Assembly (NCBI RefSeq): GCF_002007205.1 | Contig: NZ_LAZS01000012.1 | Span: 1,054,001-1,118,000 of the forward strand | Direction: 5' to 3' | DNA: 64,000 bases | DNA from: Ensifer adhaerens | GTDB taxonomy: Bacteria > Pseudomonadota > Alphaproteobacteria > Rhizobiales > Rhizobiaceae | Shown here: positions 1 through 10,418 of the stretch, piece by piece | Position numbering within the stretch: position 1 is the first letter of the stretch | Layout of the letters: the number at the start of each line of letters is the position of its first letter | Notes under the pieces: model-generated | The model's input: the letters and a program-made list of their open reading frames with translations, nothing else | The model's database searches: none | Told to the model about the DNA's origin: nothing | Program-made: the position numbers and the translations under genes

Positions 1-361
1 ATGGAACAGGGCGGGGCACGCAGGGGCGAAGGCGTCCAACTGGAGTTGCCGACACGAACAATGGCCATCAGTTTCCCGCTCCTGCTACCGAGCGACGAGA
101 TCGATGAGCTTTAGTTGTCTGAGCTCGCCAGCGCGATGTCTGTGAAGAGCTAACCCTCCGCCGTTGACCAAGGGCGCCGCCGCTCTAGTCCGGAACGCAC
201 TTTATCTTCGAATTGTGATTAGCGATAATGGGCGCATTACCTCTCTCCTTTACCCAGTGCGAGATCATGGCCCGGGATGTATGAGGCTACTTCAAATCCG
301 CTGTCGGCAAGACTGGTAATAACTCGCGTACGCCGGGGACCTTGGCAAACTGGTATAGGTC
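1..361. other. Left-edge stretch without a recognisable gene
   Basis: No gene can be supported here. A plus-strand frame is open from base 1 to a stop at about 114 and reads 37 residues. It could be the tail of a gene that begins outside the window, but I recognise no family. The remainder is the 3' flank of the truncated reductase on the minus strand. No hairpin or RNA gene was seen. Confidence 0.4.
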
Positions 362-651
362 TCAATGAAGCTGCGGATTAACCGGTACTAAAATGCGACC
401 ACGCACTTTACCCTCGAGGAACTGCGGGACGAATGCGACCACATCGGCGAGCTGGACTTCCGTCGTCATTGCATCGAGTCTCGCCATGTCGAGTTCCTTT
501 GCGAGCCGTTGCCAGGCGATCAGCCTCTCGGGCTTTGAACACATGACGCTGTCGATCCCGACAAGCGTCACAGCGCGCAAGATGAAAGGGGCGACGGTCG
601 TGGGGAGTTCCATGCCGCCCGCCAGTCCGCATGCGGCGACGACACCGCGAT
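362..651 (-). pseudogene. 3' fragment of an acrylyl-CoA reductase-like (AcuI/YhdH) MDR oxidoreductase
   Basis: The minus strand keeps the last ~95 codons of a medium-chain dehydrogenase/reductase of the AcuI/YhdH type. It shows the signature VAACGLAGG, followed by LPTTVAPFILR, GIDSVM and the terminal GKVRGRILVPVN, all hallmarks of the C-terminal half of NADPH-dependent acrylyl-CoA reductases. The reading frame enters directly from the left end of the IS21-family element at about 651. The N-terminal ~230 residues, including most of the substrate and nucleotide-binding regions, are absent from the other side of the element. The fragment cannot be functional. Family assignment is by motif recognition and is fairly secure for the fragment. 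Confidence 0.8.
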
Positions 652-821
652 TGCGGATTCCAGGAATTAACCGGACGGGATTCCGATCAAAATCCGGACA
701 GCGTTCCGATCTGAAGCCGGACAGCATTCCAATCAATTACCGGACGGTTTTTCCGTCCTGACGATGCCTTTGGGTCAGCAACCTTGGCATGAATCTCCTC
801 AGTATCCACGAGGGGAATTTC

Positions 822-2357
822 ATGCCGTCGAAGAGAAGGCTGACCATGCGACACATACGACAGATGCTTCGGCTCTCTGCCGGCGGGACAAGCGTACGCG
901 AGATTGCGGTGGTGCTCGGGATCGCCCGAAGTACGGTGCAAGATAATCTGGATCGGGCTAAGGCCGCCGGGTTGAGTTGGCCATTGCCAGGAGAACTGAC
1001 AGACGATGCTCTGGAGCATCGGCTTTTCACCCGCGCCGGCGTCAAACAGGGCCAGCGGCGACGTCACGAGCCGAACTGGGCGGAGCTTTCCATCGAGCTG
1101 AAGAAGCCCGGCGTGACGCTGCTGATCCTGTGGGAGGAATATCGCAGCGTCCATCCCGGTGGTTATGGCTATAGCCGTTTCTGCGAGCTATTCCGCGGTT
1201 TCGAGCAGCGCCTTTCGCCGACGATGCGCCAGGAGCATGCTGCCGGCGATAAGGTCTTCGTGGACTATTCCGGCAAGAAGGTGCCGATCGTCGATCGCAA
1301 GACCGGGGAGGTCCGCGAGGCGGAGCTGTTCCTCGGCGTGCTCGGCGCGTCGAGCTTCACATTCGCAGAGGTGACCTGGTCGCAGACCTTGCCGGACTGG
1401 ATCGGCTCGCATGTGCGCATGTTCGCCTTCTTCGGCGGCGTGCCCCGCCTGATCGTGCCCGACAATCTGAAGTCCGGCGTCAGCCGCGCCAGCTTCTACG
1501 ATCCCGAGATCAACCGCAGTTACGGCATGATGGCGTCCCACTACGGTGTCGGCGTTCTGCCGGCGCGGCCGCGGCGTCCGAAGGACAAGGCCAAGGTCGA
1601 GAACGGCGTGCGCTTCGCCCAGAGCTGCATTCTCGGTCGCTTGCGCAAGCAGACTTTCTTCTCGCTCACAGAAGCCAATGCCGCGATCGCCGGCGTGCTG
1701 GAGCGCATCAACAATCATGTCATGCGCCGGCTGGGCGTCAGCCGCCGACATCTCTTCGAGACGGTCGAACGCGCCGCGCTCGCAAGTCTGCCCGCCGAGG
1801 ATTACGAGTTCGCCGAATGGCGTTTTGCGCGGGTGTCGACGGACTATCATGTCGAGTTCCAGAGCTTCTTCTATTCCGTCCCGCATGGCCTCATCCGCCA
1901 GCAGGTCGATATCCGGGCGACAGTGCGGATGGTCGAGATCTTCCATCGCGGCAAACGCGTCGCCGTGCATCAGCGCCGCTATGGTGGGCCGCGCTATGGA
2001 ACAGACCCCGCGCACATGCCCAGTTCCCACCGCCGCTACGCCGAATGGACGCCGGAGCGCTTCCGGCGCTGGGGCGCGTCCATCGGCCCGCAAACCGAGG
2101 GGTTGATCACCGCCATCCTCGCCAGCCGGCCGCATCCCGAGCAAGGCTTCAGAACATGCCTCGGCATCCTGCGCCTTTATCGCGACATCACCGGCGACCG
2201 CGCCGAGGCCGTTTCGGCGCGCGCCGTCGAGATCGGCGGCCTGACCTGCAAGACCATTGCCTCGCTCATCGCCACCCACAAGGACGCAAGGCATTCCACC
2301 GAACCTGCTGCCGTCATGGAGCACGCCAATCTGCGTGGCCCCGGCTACTTTCATTGA
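822..2357 (+). CDS. istA: IS21-family transposase IstA
   Basis: This is the DDE transposase of the IS21-like element, about 511 residues. The N-terminus has a helix-turn-helix (TSVREIAVVLGIARSTVQ) for end binding. The catalytic core shows VDYSGKK, VPDNLKSGV and KDKAKVENGV, which carry the D, D and E residues in the expected order, followed by a C-terminal Mu-type domain. I chose the ATG at 822 because GAGGGG lies six bases upstream; an upstream ATG at 789 is in frame but has no such site. istB follows after 14 bases, as usual for the family. The gene has no frameshift and the element may still be active. Confidence 0.92.
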   Translation: MPSKRRLTMRHIRQMLRLSAGGTSVREIAVVLGIARSTVQDNLDRAKAAGLSWPLPGELTDDALEHRLFTRAGVKQGQRRRHEPNWAELSIELKKPGVTLLILWEEYRSVHPGGYGYSRFCELFRGFEQRLSPTMRQEHAAGDKVFVDYSGKKVPIVDRKTGEVREAELFLGVLGASSFTFAEVTWSQTLPDWIGSHVRMFAFFGGVPRLIVPDNLKSGVSRASFYDPEINRSYGMMASHYGVGVLPARPRRPKDKAKVENGVRFAQSCILGRLRKQTFFSLTEANAAIAGVLERINNHVMRRLGVSRRHLFETVERAALASLPAEDYEFAEWRFARVSTDYHVEFQSFFYSVPHGLIRQQVDIRATVRMVEIFHRGKRVAVHQRRYGGPRYGTDPAHMPSSHRRYAEWTPERFRRWGASIGPQTEGLITAILASRPHPEQGFRTCLGILRLYRDITGDRAEAVSARAVEIGGLTCKTIASLIATHKDARHSTEPAAVMEHANLRGPGYFH

Positions 2358-2371
2358 GGAGACAACGAACG

Positions 2372-3127
2372 ATGCTGACCAATCCCACCATCGACATGCT
2401 GCGCGAACTCGGCCTGACAGGCATGGCCAGCGCCTATCAGGAACTCGAGGCGCAACCGGAAGCCCGAAGCCTCGAGCATGGCGAATGGCTTGCGCTGCTG
2501 CTCGAACGCGAGACGACCACGCGCCGGCAGAAGCGCTTCGAGGCGAGAGCCCGCGCCGCGAAGCTGCGCCATGACGCCCAGATCGAGAACGCTGACTTCC
2601 GCGCCGCCCGCGGCCTGGATCGCAATCTCTTCATGAAGCTCGCCGGTTGCGACTGGATCAGTCAGCGCCACAGCCTGCTGTTGATCGGCCCGGCCGGCGT
2701 CGGAAAGAGCTGGCTTGCATGCGCGCTCGGACACAAGGCATGCCGCGAGGATTTCTCCGTCGCCTATCACCCCCTTCCAAGGCTGTTCGCCACCCTTGCC
2801 CTGGCGCGCGGCGACGGCCGATATCCCAAGGTCCTCAAGGCGCTCGCGAGAACCGACCTGCTCATCCTCGACGACTGGGGCCCGGAGAAGCTCAACGACG
2901 AGCAGCGTCGCGATCTCCTGGAAATCATCGAGGACCGCTACGAGAGGCGATCGACGATTGTCACCAGCCAGGTGCCCGTGGATCACTGGTACGACATGAT
3001 CGGCAATCCAACCATCGCCGACGCCGTCTTGGATCGCCTTGTTCACAATGCCTATCGCATCGAACTCAGCGGCGAGAGCATGCGAAAACAGAAAGCCGTG
3101 AGCACCGACCAAACAACCCTGGCTTGA
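2372..3127 (+). CDS. istB: IS21-family helper ATPase IstB
   Basis: IstB is the AAA+ ATPase that assists IstA in strand transfer and target selection. The 251-residue product has a Walker A motif GPAGVGKS at about residue 108, a Walker B LLILDDWG at about 168, and the C-terminal TSQVPVDHWYD and DAVLDRLVHNAYRIEL segments standard for IstB. Translation starts at the ATG preceded by GAGGAGA. It lies 14 bases after istA in the same transcription unit. Length and motifs are normal for the family. Confidence 0.93.
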   Translation: MLTNPTIDMLRELGLTGMASAYQELEAQPEARSLEHGEWLALLLERETTTRRQKRFEARARAAKLRHDAQIENADFRAARGLDRNLFMKLAGCDWISQRHSLLLIGPAGVGKSWLACALGHKACREDFSVAYHPLPRLFATLALARGDGRYPKVLKALARTDLLILDDWGPEKLNDEQRRDLLEIIEDRYERRSTIVTSQVPVDHWYDMIGNPTIADAVLDRLVHNAYRIELSGESMRKQKAVSTDQTTLA

Positions 3128-3258
3128 CCGCGGAACGGGTTCAGGTCAAAAAAACACACGACCCAGGGGCACAGCCACTGTCCGGCTTCAAATCGGAATC
3201 GTGTCCGGCATGCGATCGGAATACCTGTCCGGCTTCAGATTGGAATAGCCGTCCGGCA

Positions 3259-4326
3259 TCATCGGAATACGCATGAGAGATCCGCGCCGGTGCAAATCAG
3301 CGGATGATAAATGAGCGCGTTGAAGCGTTGCTCGATATCAGACAGAAGGTTTAGATGGTGCTCGTTTGTCGCTGTCTTAAGGCCAGACTGGACAAAGTTG
3401 CGTGCGAAGCGGTTCTGGGAGTCATTCGCGAAAGCATATTCACCCTCCCGGCCTGCTGTGATCATTTTAGTTAGCAGGTCTCTGCGATCACGCTCGCTGA
3501 CTTCATCCAAGCCATCATCATCGAACAATGCCGCATTTTCCGAAGTGCTCGCAGGCAATGGAGCTATCTTCTGTAAACGATGCCTGATACTTGCGTAAAC
3601 GATGTCGAACCTGTCGATAGGCTTACAAATGCTTAGATGGTCTGCGTCGATAGCGACCGGCATTACAGCATTTACACCCGGATCCGCGCTCTTTGGGTCG
3701 ACCACAAGCGCAATCTTCGCCGTTTTGTGCATCTCATGGTAGACGGAGATCTGGATAGCTTGGCTCAGACATAAGGATCGAAAACTGGCATTGAGCTCAT
3801 CAAGGTCAGAAGAGTCTTTTTGCAGTTTGTTGACGTGCGATGACGCGAAGCATCCAGAAAACATCTTCAGCAAGTCAGCAAGCGACGAGCCACTGTGTGG
3901 TGTGGCAAGGAAGAAAATCCCTACACAACTCTTTGCAACCTTCTTCCAATCCTCATCCGATGAATCATTTGCCGTGCGCAAAATTTGTTTGACGAGGAGA
4001 CCACCGAGGCTGTGGCAAATGAATACGAGCGGGCGGCTTCCAAACCCGTATACTGACAACGTCTCAAGTGCGTTCTTCGCGCGATCAAAGAGATTCATCT
4101 CTTTTTTCGCCCATTGTGCAAATATGCTAGCTGGGTACCCGAGCGTGTAATAGTTCAGATGCTGGAGGTCGGCCGCGAGCCAATGAGGCCAATACTCGCC
4201 TTCAGGTTCGCTTGTACCTTTGGACGACCAAGTCTCCTTGGGGTCTCCGGTTAGACCATGAACAAAAACCACATCGGCGCAACCGCCGTTGGCGGAAATT
4301 TTAGCGAAGACTGGAACAGCTGACAA
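3259..4326 (-). pseudogene. SERAC1-like alpha/beta hydrolase, 3' end cut by the IS21 element
   Basis: The N-terminal ~240 residues form an alpha/beta hydrolase of the SERAC1/DUF676 type. They show VVFVHGLTGDP (oxyanion loop), the nucleophile elbow ICHSLGG with serine at about residue 106 (Cys replaces the usual first Gly), and FLATPHSG. After about residue 255 the sequence becomes helical and charged (RRDLLTKMITAGREGEY, LSDIEQRFNALIYHPLI). The natural gene stops at 3274. The last four codons and the TGA come from the IS end (TGCGTATTCCGATGA). The C-terminal region resembles the helical tails attached to effector domains in NTPase-based bacterial conflict proteins, but I could not test that. 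The hydrolase fold is clear; its substrate is unknown. Confidence 0.72.
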
Positions 4327-4490
4327 ATTTTGGCCCTGAAAGTCGAATGCAAATCATCTTCTACAACCGTAAATATTCCATCGGTAAATTCAAGCGAACT
4401 AAAAAAGTCTGCCTTCTTCTCAACAATTTCGCGCCCCGATAGTATCGTCAACCTCAGAAACGAGTCGTTGGCAATTAGGATCACATCCCA

Positions 4491-5030
4491 CGCTCGAAAC
4501 CTCCCCCTCCCCGTCATCTTGCTGAGGCCGAGTTCGCCGACAATCCGCCGCGCCGCCTGCGGCGTGACCTCAAGCGTCTTCACGACTAGGCCGGCCGAGA
4601 CCAGCGGTTTCGCAATGACGAGCTCGATCAGCTCCGGCAGTTTTGACAAGGCGCGCCGGCCGACCAGCTTTCGCGCCATCATCTGCCGTCCCATCTCCAG
4701 CCTGTCGTGTTCCTTCACGCCGAGTTCAGCGGCCTCGGCAAGGCCCTGGACGATGGCGAGCAACCGGGTCTCGCGATCACGATGCCGGCGCCGATCGAGC
4801 GGGATGGATTTCAGCCCGCGATTGAAAGCGGAGAAATGCGCCGCGGTGGTGATGCCGGCCTGGCGCAGGATCGACGCCGCCAGCGACCGGCCGAGCTACG
4901 GCGCATGCTGCGGCACGGCTAACTGGTGCCAGGCGTCGAGGGCAGAACCGCCTGAATTACCGAAGGCGTATCTCCCATCGTGGCGAACACACAGCGCTAG
5001 ACGTCCATCTTCAGCGCACCCTTTCATGCG
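4491..5030 (-). pseudogene. Degraded DUF1612 / helix-turn-helix (RHE_PE00001-type) gene remnant
   Basis: Only the C-terminal part of a rhizobial plasmid-borne DUF1612 protein survives. The conserved run reads RLALCVRHDGRYAFGNSGG, then DAWHQLA, then LGRSLAASILRQAG, DRRRHRDRETRLLAI, KEHDRLEMGRQMM, KLPELIELV and finally ARRIVGELGLSKMTGRGRFRAW. A TAG at about 4895 stands where a Trp codon is expected (HAP-stop-LGRS), so one substitution has broken it. The frame has no start, and the C-terminal stop is lost: the frame runs on to 4251, overlapping the hydrolase gene. The family is common on rhizobial plasmids and its function is unknown. Confidence 0.7.
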
Positions 5031-5102
5031 CCGCTAGACACCTTGGCTCCTTCGATCACCGCGAGCAAGCCGCAACGTCCGCAAAACGAACAAAAGCTCC
5101 GT

Positions 5103-5612
5103 CTACTTAAGCACGTGATTTACTTTCTTTCGCCAAAGCTCATTCTTCGCTGCGGTCCAGTTCTCCTTCAATACTGCCCTATGCGTGGTCACGTAGTCAA
5201 AATCGATCGCGACACCGACCCGCGCTAAGCGCGTGCAAAGTCGGCGCTCCATCTTATATTCCGCCGAGGCAGCTTTGCCGCCCAGAGGATTTACCATTAG
5301 CAGAATTGTGGTTGCTAGTCGCCGCGCCTGCATCTGAAGCCTGAACCGACGGATGTAGAGCGATCTCGTGCCTGGTTGCATCAACCTCTCCAATTCCATC
5401 ATAACCTGATCAAGCTCAATGGCCGCTGCCTTGTATTGAGCATCCCACGCCAAACGGGCCTCAGCGATTTTCTGCTTCCCCGCCTTTTGAAGTTGGACCC
5501 AACCAAATGCACCGGCTCCAAGTGCGGTGAGCACAAGGAGGAGAAGAGAAACGAAACCAAAGACACCGTCATAGTCTTTCGCCGCTCCAGCGACAGTTGC
5601 GACATTCTCCAT
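5103..5612 (-). CDS. Hypothetical single-pass membrane protein
   Basis: I do not recognise this 169-residue protein. One transmembrane helix lies at about residues 18-38 (FGFVSLLLLVLTALGAGAFG). It is followed by a charged, helical cytoplasmic region with several Lys/Arg pairs, compatible with a coiled coil or helical bundle. I chose the ATG at 5612 because GGGGG lies five bases upstream; an in-frame ATG at 5639 has a poorer context. It stands alone between the DUF1612 remnant and the toxin-antitoxin operon on the opposite strand. No operon partner is evident. Confidence 0.6.
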   Translation of the reverse strand: MENVATVAGAAKDYDGVFGFVSLLLLVLTALGAGAFGWVQLQKAGKQKIAEARLAWDAQYKAAAIELDQVMMELERLMQPGTRSLYIRRFRLQMQARRLATTILLMVNPLGGKAASAEYKMERRLCTRLARVGVAIDFDYVTTHRAVLKENWTAAKNELWRKKVNHVLK

Positions 5613-6693
<1,081 letters not shown>

Positions 6694-6704
<11 letters not shown>

Positions 6705-7854
6705 CCTTACACCGTCGAAAACAGAGCGGCGCGCCGAGGAACTCGACGCGCTGGATGCCATCGTGCCCTTCGATCGGCGCGATCAGCTCGCCGCCCTTCT
6801 GACCGACGAAGACGTCGCGACGCTCAAGCATCTCGCCAGCGAAGGCATGGGCGACAATACGCTCAAGGCGCTTGCCTCGGATCTCGGTTATCTTGAGGCC
6901 TGGTGTCAGCTCGCCACGGACAGTCCCCTCCCCTGGCCGGCGCCAGAAGGCCTGCTGCTGAAATTCGTCGCCCACCATCTCTGGGACCCTGCCCGACGCG
7001 CGGACGATCCAAGCCATGGCATGCCGCTCGATGTGGAAGCCGGCTTGCGTTCCGTGCGGCTCCTGCGCGCCGACGGGCCGCACGCCCCCGAGACGGTGCG
7101 GCGTCGCCTGACGAGCTGGTCAATCTTGACCCGTTGGCGCGGACTGACAGGTGCCTTCGACGGTCCCTCGCTCAAGTCGGCGCTGCGGCTTGCGGTTCGC
7201 GCCAGTGCCCTGCCGCGGCAACGAAAGAGCAAGAAGGCCGTCACCGGCGACGTCCTGGAAAAATTGCTGCTCGCCTGCGCCGGTGAACGTCCTGTCGATC
7301 TGCGCGATCGGGCGCTGCTTCTGACCGCTTTCGCCTCCGGCGGCCGCCGCCGCTCCGAAGTAGCCGCGCTCCGTGTCGAAGACTTGGTTGACGAAGAGCC
7401 AGTGCGAGCGGATCCGGCCGATAGCGCCTCCCCTCCCCTTCCCTGCCTCTCAATTCGTCTCGGCCGCACCAAGACGACGACCAGTGATGACGACGAGCAG
7501 GTGTTTCTGATCGGTCGGCCGGTCGTGGCGCTGAGAGGGTGGCTGGAACACGTGGGCATCTTGGAAGGCCCGGTCTTCCGTCGCATCGACCAGTGGGGAA
7601 ACGTCGATCGACGCGCTTTGACGCCGCAGTCCGTCAATTTAATCCTGAAGGCACGTTGCAAACAGGCCGGACTCGACTCGACACTGTTTTCGGCGCATGG
7701 GCTGCGATCAGGCTACCTGACCGAGGCGGCCAATCGCGACATACCGCTGCCTGAAGCGATGCAGCAGTCGCGGCACAAGTCCGTCACGCAGGCGGCGAGC
7801 TACTACAACAATGCGGAGCGGAAACAGGGGCGAGCGGCGCGGTTGGTCATTTAG
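6694..7854 (+). CDS. Tyrosine site-specific recombinase (plasmid resolution type)
   Basis: This 386-residue protein is a phage-integrase-family recombinase. The N-terminal ~190 residues form the core-binding SAM-like domain. The catalytic domain shows the first Arg in ASGGRRRSEVAALR, the HxxR box in AHGLRSGYL, a His in SRHKS and the nucleophile Tyr in ASYYNNAE. It resembles the recombinases that accompany repABC replicons (some annotated RinQ) and resolve plasmid multimers. The start ATG at 6694 overlaps the VapC gene by eleven bases, so the toxin-antitoxin pair and recombinase are probably co-transcribed. The identity of its site is unknown; the repeat at 5900-5932 is a candidate. Confidence 0.88.
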
Positions 7855-7976
7855 TACCCCCTTGCTCAGGCGTGTTCGACTGAGCACACGGGGTCGACCG
7901 AGGACGGCAGCCCCAACGGTCGGTCGATTTTTCGTCTTGAGGTGGCCGCTTCGCCGCAAGCCCCGCAGCACTCTAT

Positions 7977-8546
7977 TTAGTTGGTCGAGCGGTAAAACAG
8001 AACCCGGCCGGTCGGCATCAGTTGCAGTAGGTAATCGAAGTCGCTGATGTTGGCGGTAAGAACGGCAAGGCCCAGTTTCTGCGCCTGGAGAAACAAGACG
8101 CTGTCGTGAAGAGCTCGCAGCCGAGCGTCACGGTGGTAGCCCTGCAGCCGACACAACATCCCGGACAGCAAAGCGGCCCGGCCCAAAACGTCCGCATCAG
8201 GCGTGAAAACGCGATGGGCCGGCATTGCCCTAACCGTGGCTCGGATCTGTTGAATAGCTGTTTTCGTGCCTTTATGGGCCGGCTCGAGCACACCGACGGT
8301 ATGCATCAGCTCCTGGATGGCGATTGTCGAGTGGTTGCTGTGGCGGATATCAAGCAGGTCCGCCACGAGCTCTGGGGCTCGACCTTGCAGTCCATCGATG
8401 TAGACGCACGTATCAAGTAGCAGGTCCAGCCCGGCTTCAGCGGGCTCGTCAAGGAAAGGCAGCTCGCTGTCGTTGCGCCTTGAAAGGGTCCGTCCTGGGT
8501 CAAACCTTCCCCAACGAACTGCGGCGTCGAAATCAAAGTCTGACAA
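7977..8546 (-). CDS. PIN-domain toxin-like protein (TTG start)
   Basis: This 189-residue protein has a PIN domain after a ~40-residue N-terminal extension. Acidic motifs are LLLDTCVYID, IQELMHTV, ALHDSV and TANISDFD, in the order expected for VapC-like ribonucleases. The start is a TTG immediately after the antitoxin stop (TAACTTG), the second TTG-started toxin in this window. It ends 122 bases from the convergent recombinase gene. It is longer than most VapC toxins, and the function of the N-terminal extension is not known. Confidence 0.8.
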   Translation of the reverse strand: MSDFDFDAAVRWGRFDPGRTLSRRNDSELPFLDEPAEAGLDLLLDTCVYIDGLQGRAPELVADLLDIRHSNHSTIAIQELMHTVGVLEPAHKGTKTAIQQIRATVRAMPAHRVFTPDADVLGRAALLSGMLCRLQGYHRDARLRALHDSVLFLQAQKLGLAVLTANISDFDYLLQLMPTGRVLFYRSTN

Positions 8547-8547
8547 G

Positions 8548-8895
8548 TTAGAAGCCGAGTTTCAGGTCAGGATCGACCGTCCCGCGGGTCTTGCGAAAAG
8601 CCGATCCAAAATCGTCGTCAAGTGCGACGGCGGCCAAAGCGAACTCGATCAAATCAGTATCGGTCTCGATGCCCGTGTGCTTCTTGGCTTGTTCGATAAG
8701 AGCCGGACTGATCCTGCCGCCGATCCTTTTGCTCTTTTCGCCCAACAGGCCGGAATGCTCAGCCGCTTTCATGACCGCATCAATCCGCGCCTTGCTGCCA
8801 GAAGTAAATTTGCCGACCTTCGCGTTGCGCACGGCCTTTGCAAGCAACGGCTCTTTTGCCGCTGGCCGTTCTCCCATTCCACTGTGCTTTACCAT
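8548..8895 (-). CDS. Putative antitoxin paired with the PIN toxin
   Basis: This is a 115-residue basic protein. The C-terminal half (ISPALIEQAKKHTGIETDTDLIEFALAAVAL) has the spacing of a ribbon-helix-helix-like or VapB-type region. It abuts the PIN toxin gene with one base between stop and start, the arrangement expected for a type II toxin-antitoxin operon. I chose the ATG at 8895; an upstream in-frame ATG at 8949 would add 18 residues. The role is inferred mainly from position. It lies directly downstream of repC on the same strand. Confidence 0.7.
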   Translation of the reverse strand: MVKHSGMGERPAAKEPLLAKAVRNAKVGKFTSGSKARIDAVMKAAEHSGLLGEKSKRIGGRISPALIEQAKKHTGIETDTDLIEFALAAVALDDDFGSAFRKTRGTVDPDLKLGF

Positions 8896-9141
8896 GACGG
8901 GTCCCGTGTCTGACAAAATGTAATTTCGTCCAACATAGTGCCGATCCACCTCGATATCAAGTTTGCGCGGCGCAGCGGTGGCGTGTCGCCGCGCTCCTCG
9001 AGCGCCTGCCGTCCTGCGAAGGCGCCCTCGCTCTCGGACCCGCTGTCGGCTTTCATGTTACACCTCCAAATGTTTCACATCACACGGCGACAACGAACTG
9101 CAGGCAATCACGGCGCATCGCAAACGTTCGATCCTCCGCCT

Positions 9142-10356
9142 TCAAGAGGCCTTACGTCCGGATCCGCCGTTCGTCCGCATCAGCGCCATCAACATTGGTC
9201 CGAGCGAAAACTCCTCGCGCTCGGCCCTTCGTGTCAAGTCGCGCAGATAGCCGCCGGCCGACTTGATGTGCCCTGCCCTTTCGAGAATGCACGCCATGAC
9301 GGCAGCTGCATTCTCCGCCCCAAGGATTGCGCAGGCCTCCTCATAGGCGCTCGGACTGACGCCGAGCATCGATCGAACCACCACGGCGGCCGACAAAAGA
9401 TCGCGCCAGCTCTCGATCGCACCGTTCGGCCCATAGTCGCGGATCCCTGGGCATGCCTGCAGCACCATACCCAACGGAAACGCCTTTATCGGCTCCCGCA
9501 CCGGCCGGATGTCTGGGCTCGGCTTCGCCCCCTGCTCTTTTCGAGAGCTAGGTTCAAGTTCATGGATGGATTCGGTATTTGAATTCTGTATGTGGCATCC
9601 GTTTTGGACAGCATTGCTATCCGTATTTTGGGAATTTTCCTGAATTTCCAGCCGGTTGATGATCTCGTCGCGCAACATTTGCATTTCCTCGAGGATCGGC
9701 TCTATATCCGCAGCCGTCGGCGTGCGGGGAATGCGGCCGGTCAGCTCGACGAACATGTCCTCGATGCGTCCCCAATCGCCGGCAGCGCCCTCTTCCATTG
9801 CAGCCGTGAGCAGCTTTCGAACGTCACGTCGGCAGATCGAGAGGGCTTCCTTCATTGCGCGGAAACGCTTGCGCTCCGCAGCAACCTTTTGCGCCAGGTG
9901 CGCAAGCTCCTCGGCGCGCGCAACCAAGGGCGCCAGGCTGAAGCCGAAAGCCTCCTCGATCGTTCCCGCATCGCCCTTCCGCGCATAGCGCTTGCCGTTG
10001 GCGCTGTCCTTTCGCTGGATCAAACCGGCCTCGACCAGGGTGGCCAGATGCCGGCGCAAGGTCGTTCCGGCAATACCGTGAGCGCGAACAGACAGCTGGT
10101 CGTTCGAAGGGAATACGACCAGACCACGGTCTTCGCAAAGCTCACTCTTCGGATAGAACGTCAGCAATGCGTCCAACACTGCCAGGGCGCGGTCTTGTAC
10201 ACCAAGCGCGGTCCTCGCCTCGCAAGCGTCGCGAAACACCTTCCATTTGTCGACGGACTTTCCGGATTTGATCTCGGCCGTCCGCAACTGCCCTCTCACA
10301 TGGGCAAGCGAAATCGGCCGCCGCCCAAAGGGCGTCGTCACATTTCCACCTTGCAT
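9142..10356 (-). CDS. repC: Replication initiator RepC
   Basis: RepC is the replication initiator of repABC plasmids and acts at an origin lying within its own coding sequence. The 404-residue product begins MQGGNVTTPFGRRP and has the winged-helix N-domain with LVVFPSNDQLSVRAHG and LRRHLATLVEAGLI, typical of the family. The C-domain ends in SAGGYLRDLTRRAEREEFSLGPML, another conserved RepC block. It is uninterrupted, unlike its repA and repB neighbours. A ctRNA is predicted in the 184-base gap upstream and would repress its translation. If repA and repB are dead, this replicon would replicate from RepC but partition poorly unless helped in trans. Confidence 0.93.
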   Translation of the reverse strand: MQGGNVTTPFGRRPISLAHVRGQLRTAEIKSGKSVDKWKVFRDACEARTALGVQDRALAVLDALLTFYPKSELCEDRGLVVFPSNDQLSVRAHGIAGTTLRRHLATLVEAGLIQRKDSANGKRYARKGDAGTIEEAFGFSLAPLVARAEELAHLAQKVAAERKRFRAMKEALSICRRDVRKLLTAAMEEGAAGDWGRIEDMFVELTGRIPRTPTAADIEPILEEMQMLRDEIINRLEIQENSQNTDSNAVQNGCHIQNSNTESIHELEPSSRKEQGAKPSPDIRPVREPIKAFPLGMVLQACPGIRDYGPNGAIESWRDLLSAAVVVRSMLGVSPSAYEEACAILGAENAAAVMACILERAGHIKSAGGYLRDLTRRAEREEFSLGPMLMALMRTNGGSGRKAS

Positions 10357-10418
10357 CTTCCTTCACCTCTCTGCGAAGGCAAAAGAAACCTGCTCACCAA
10401 AAACGGTGCCAAAGACTC

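Larger units (their letters stand above)
652..3273 (+). mobile_element. IS21-family insertion sequence (istA-istB)
   Basis: This 2.6-kb element carries istA and istB in tandem. Both ends start TGCG.ATTCC and run into a CCGGACGG block in inverted orientation. Each end also holds several direct copies of a CCGGACAG..ATTCCGATC-like unit (left about 675-755, right about 3180-3270), matching the multiple transposase-binding repeats typical of IS21 ends. No 4-8 bp target duplication is visible: the left flank reads CCGCGAT and the right flank TGAGAG. The genes on the two sides are unrelated, so the present junctions are probably the product of a deletion or recombination after insertion. Confidence 0.88.

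Noticed and set aside
1188-2354. 388-residue open frame antisense to istA
   Set aside because: It mirrors the codon structure of istA on the other strand and has no ribosome binding site or motif. The transposase is certain.
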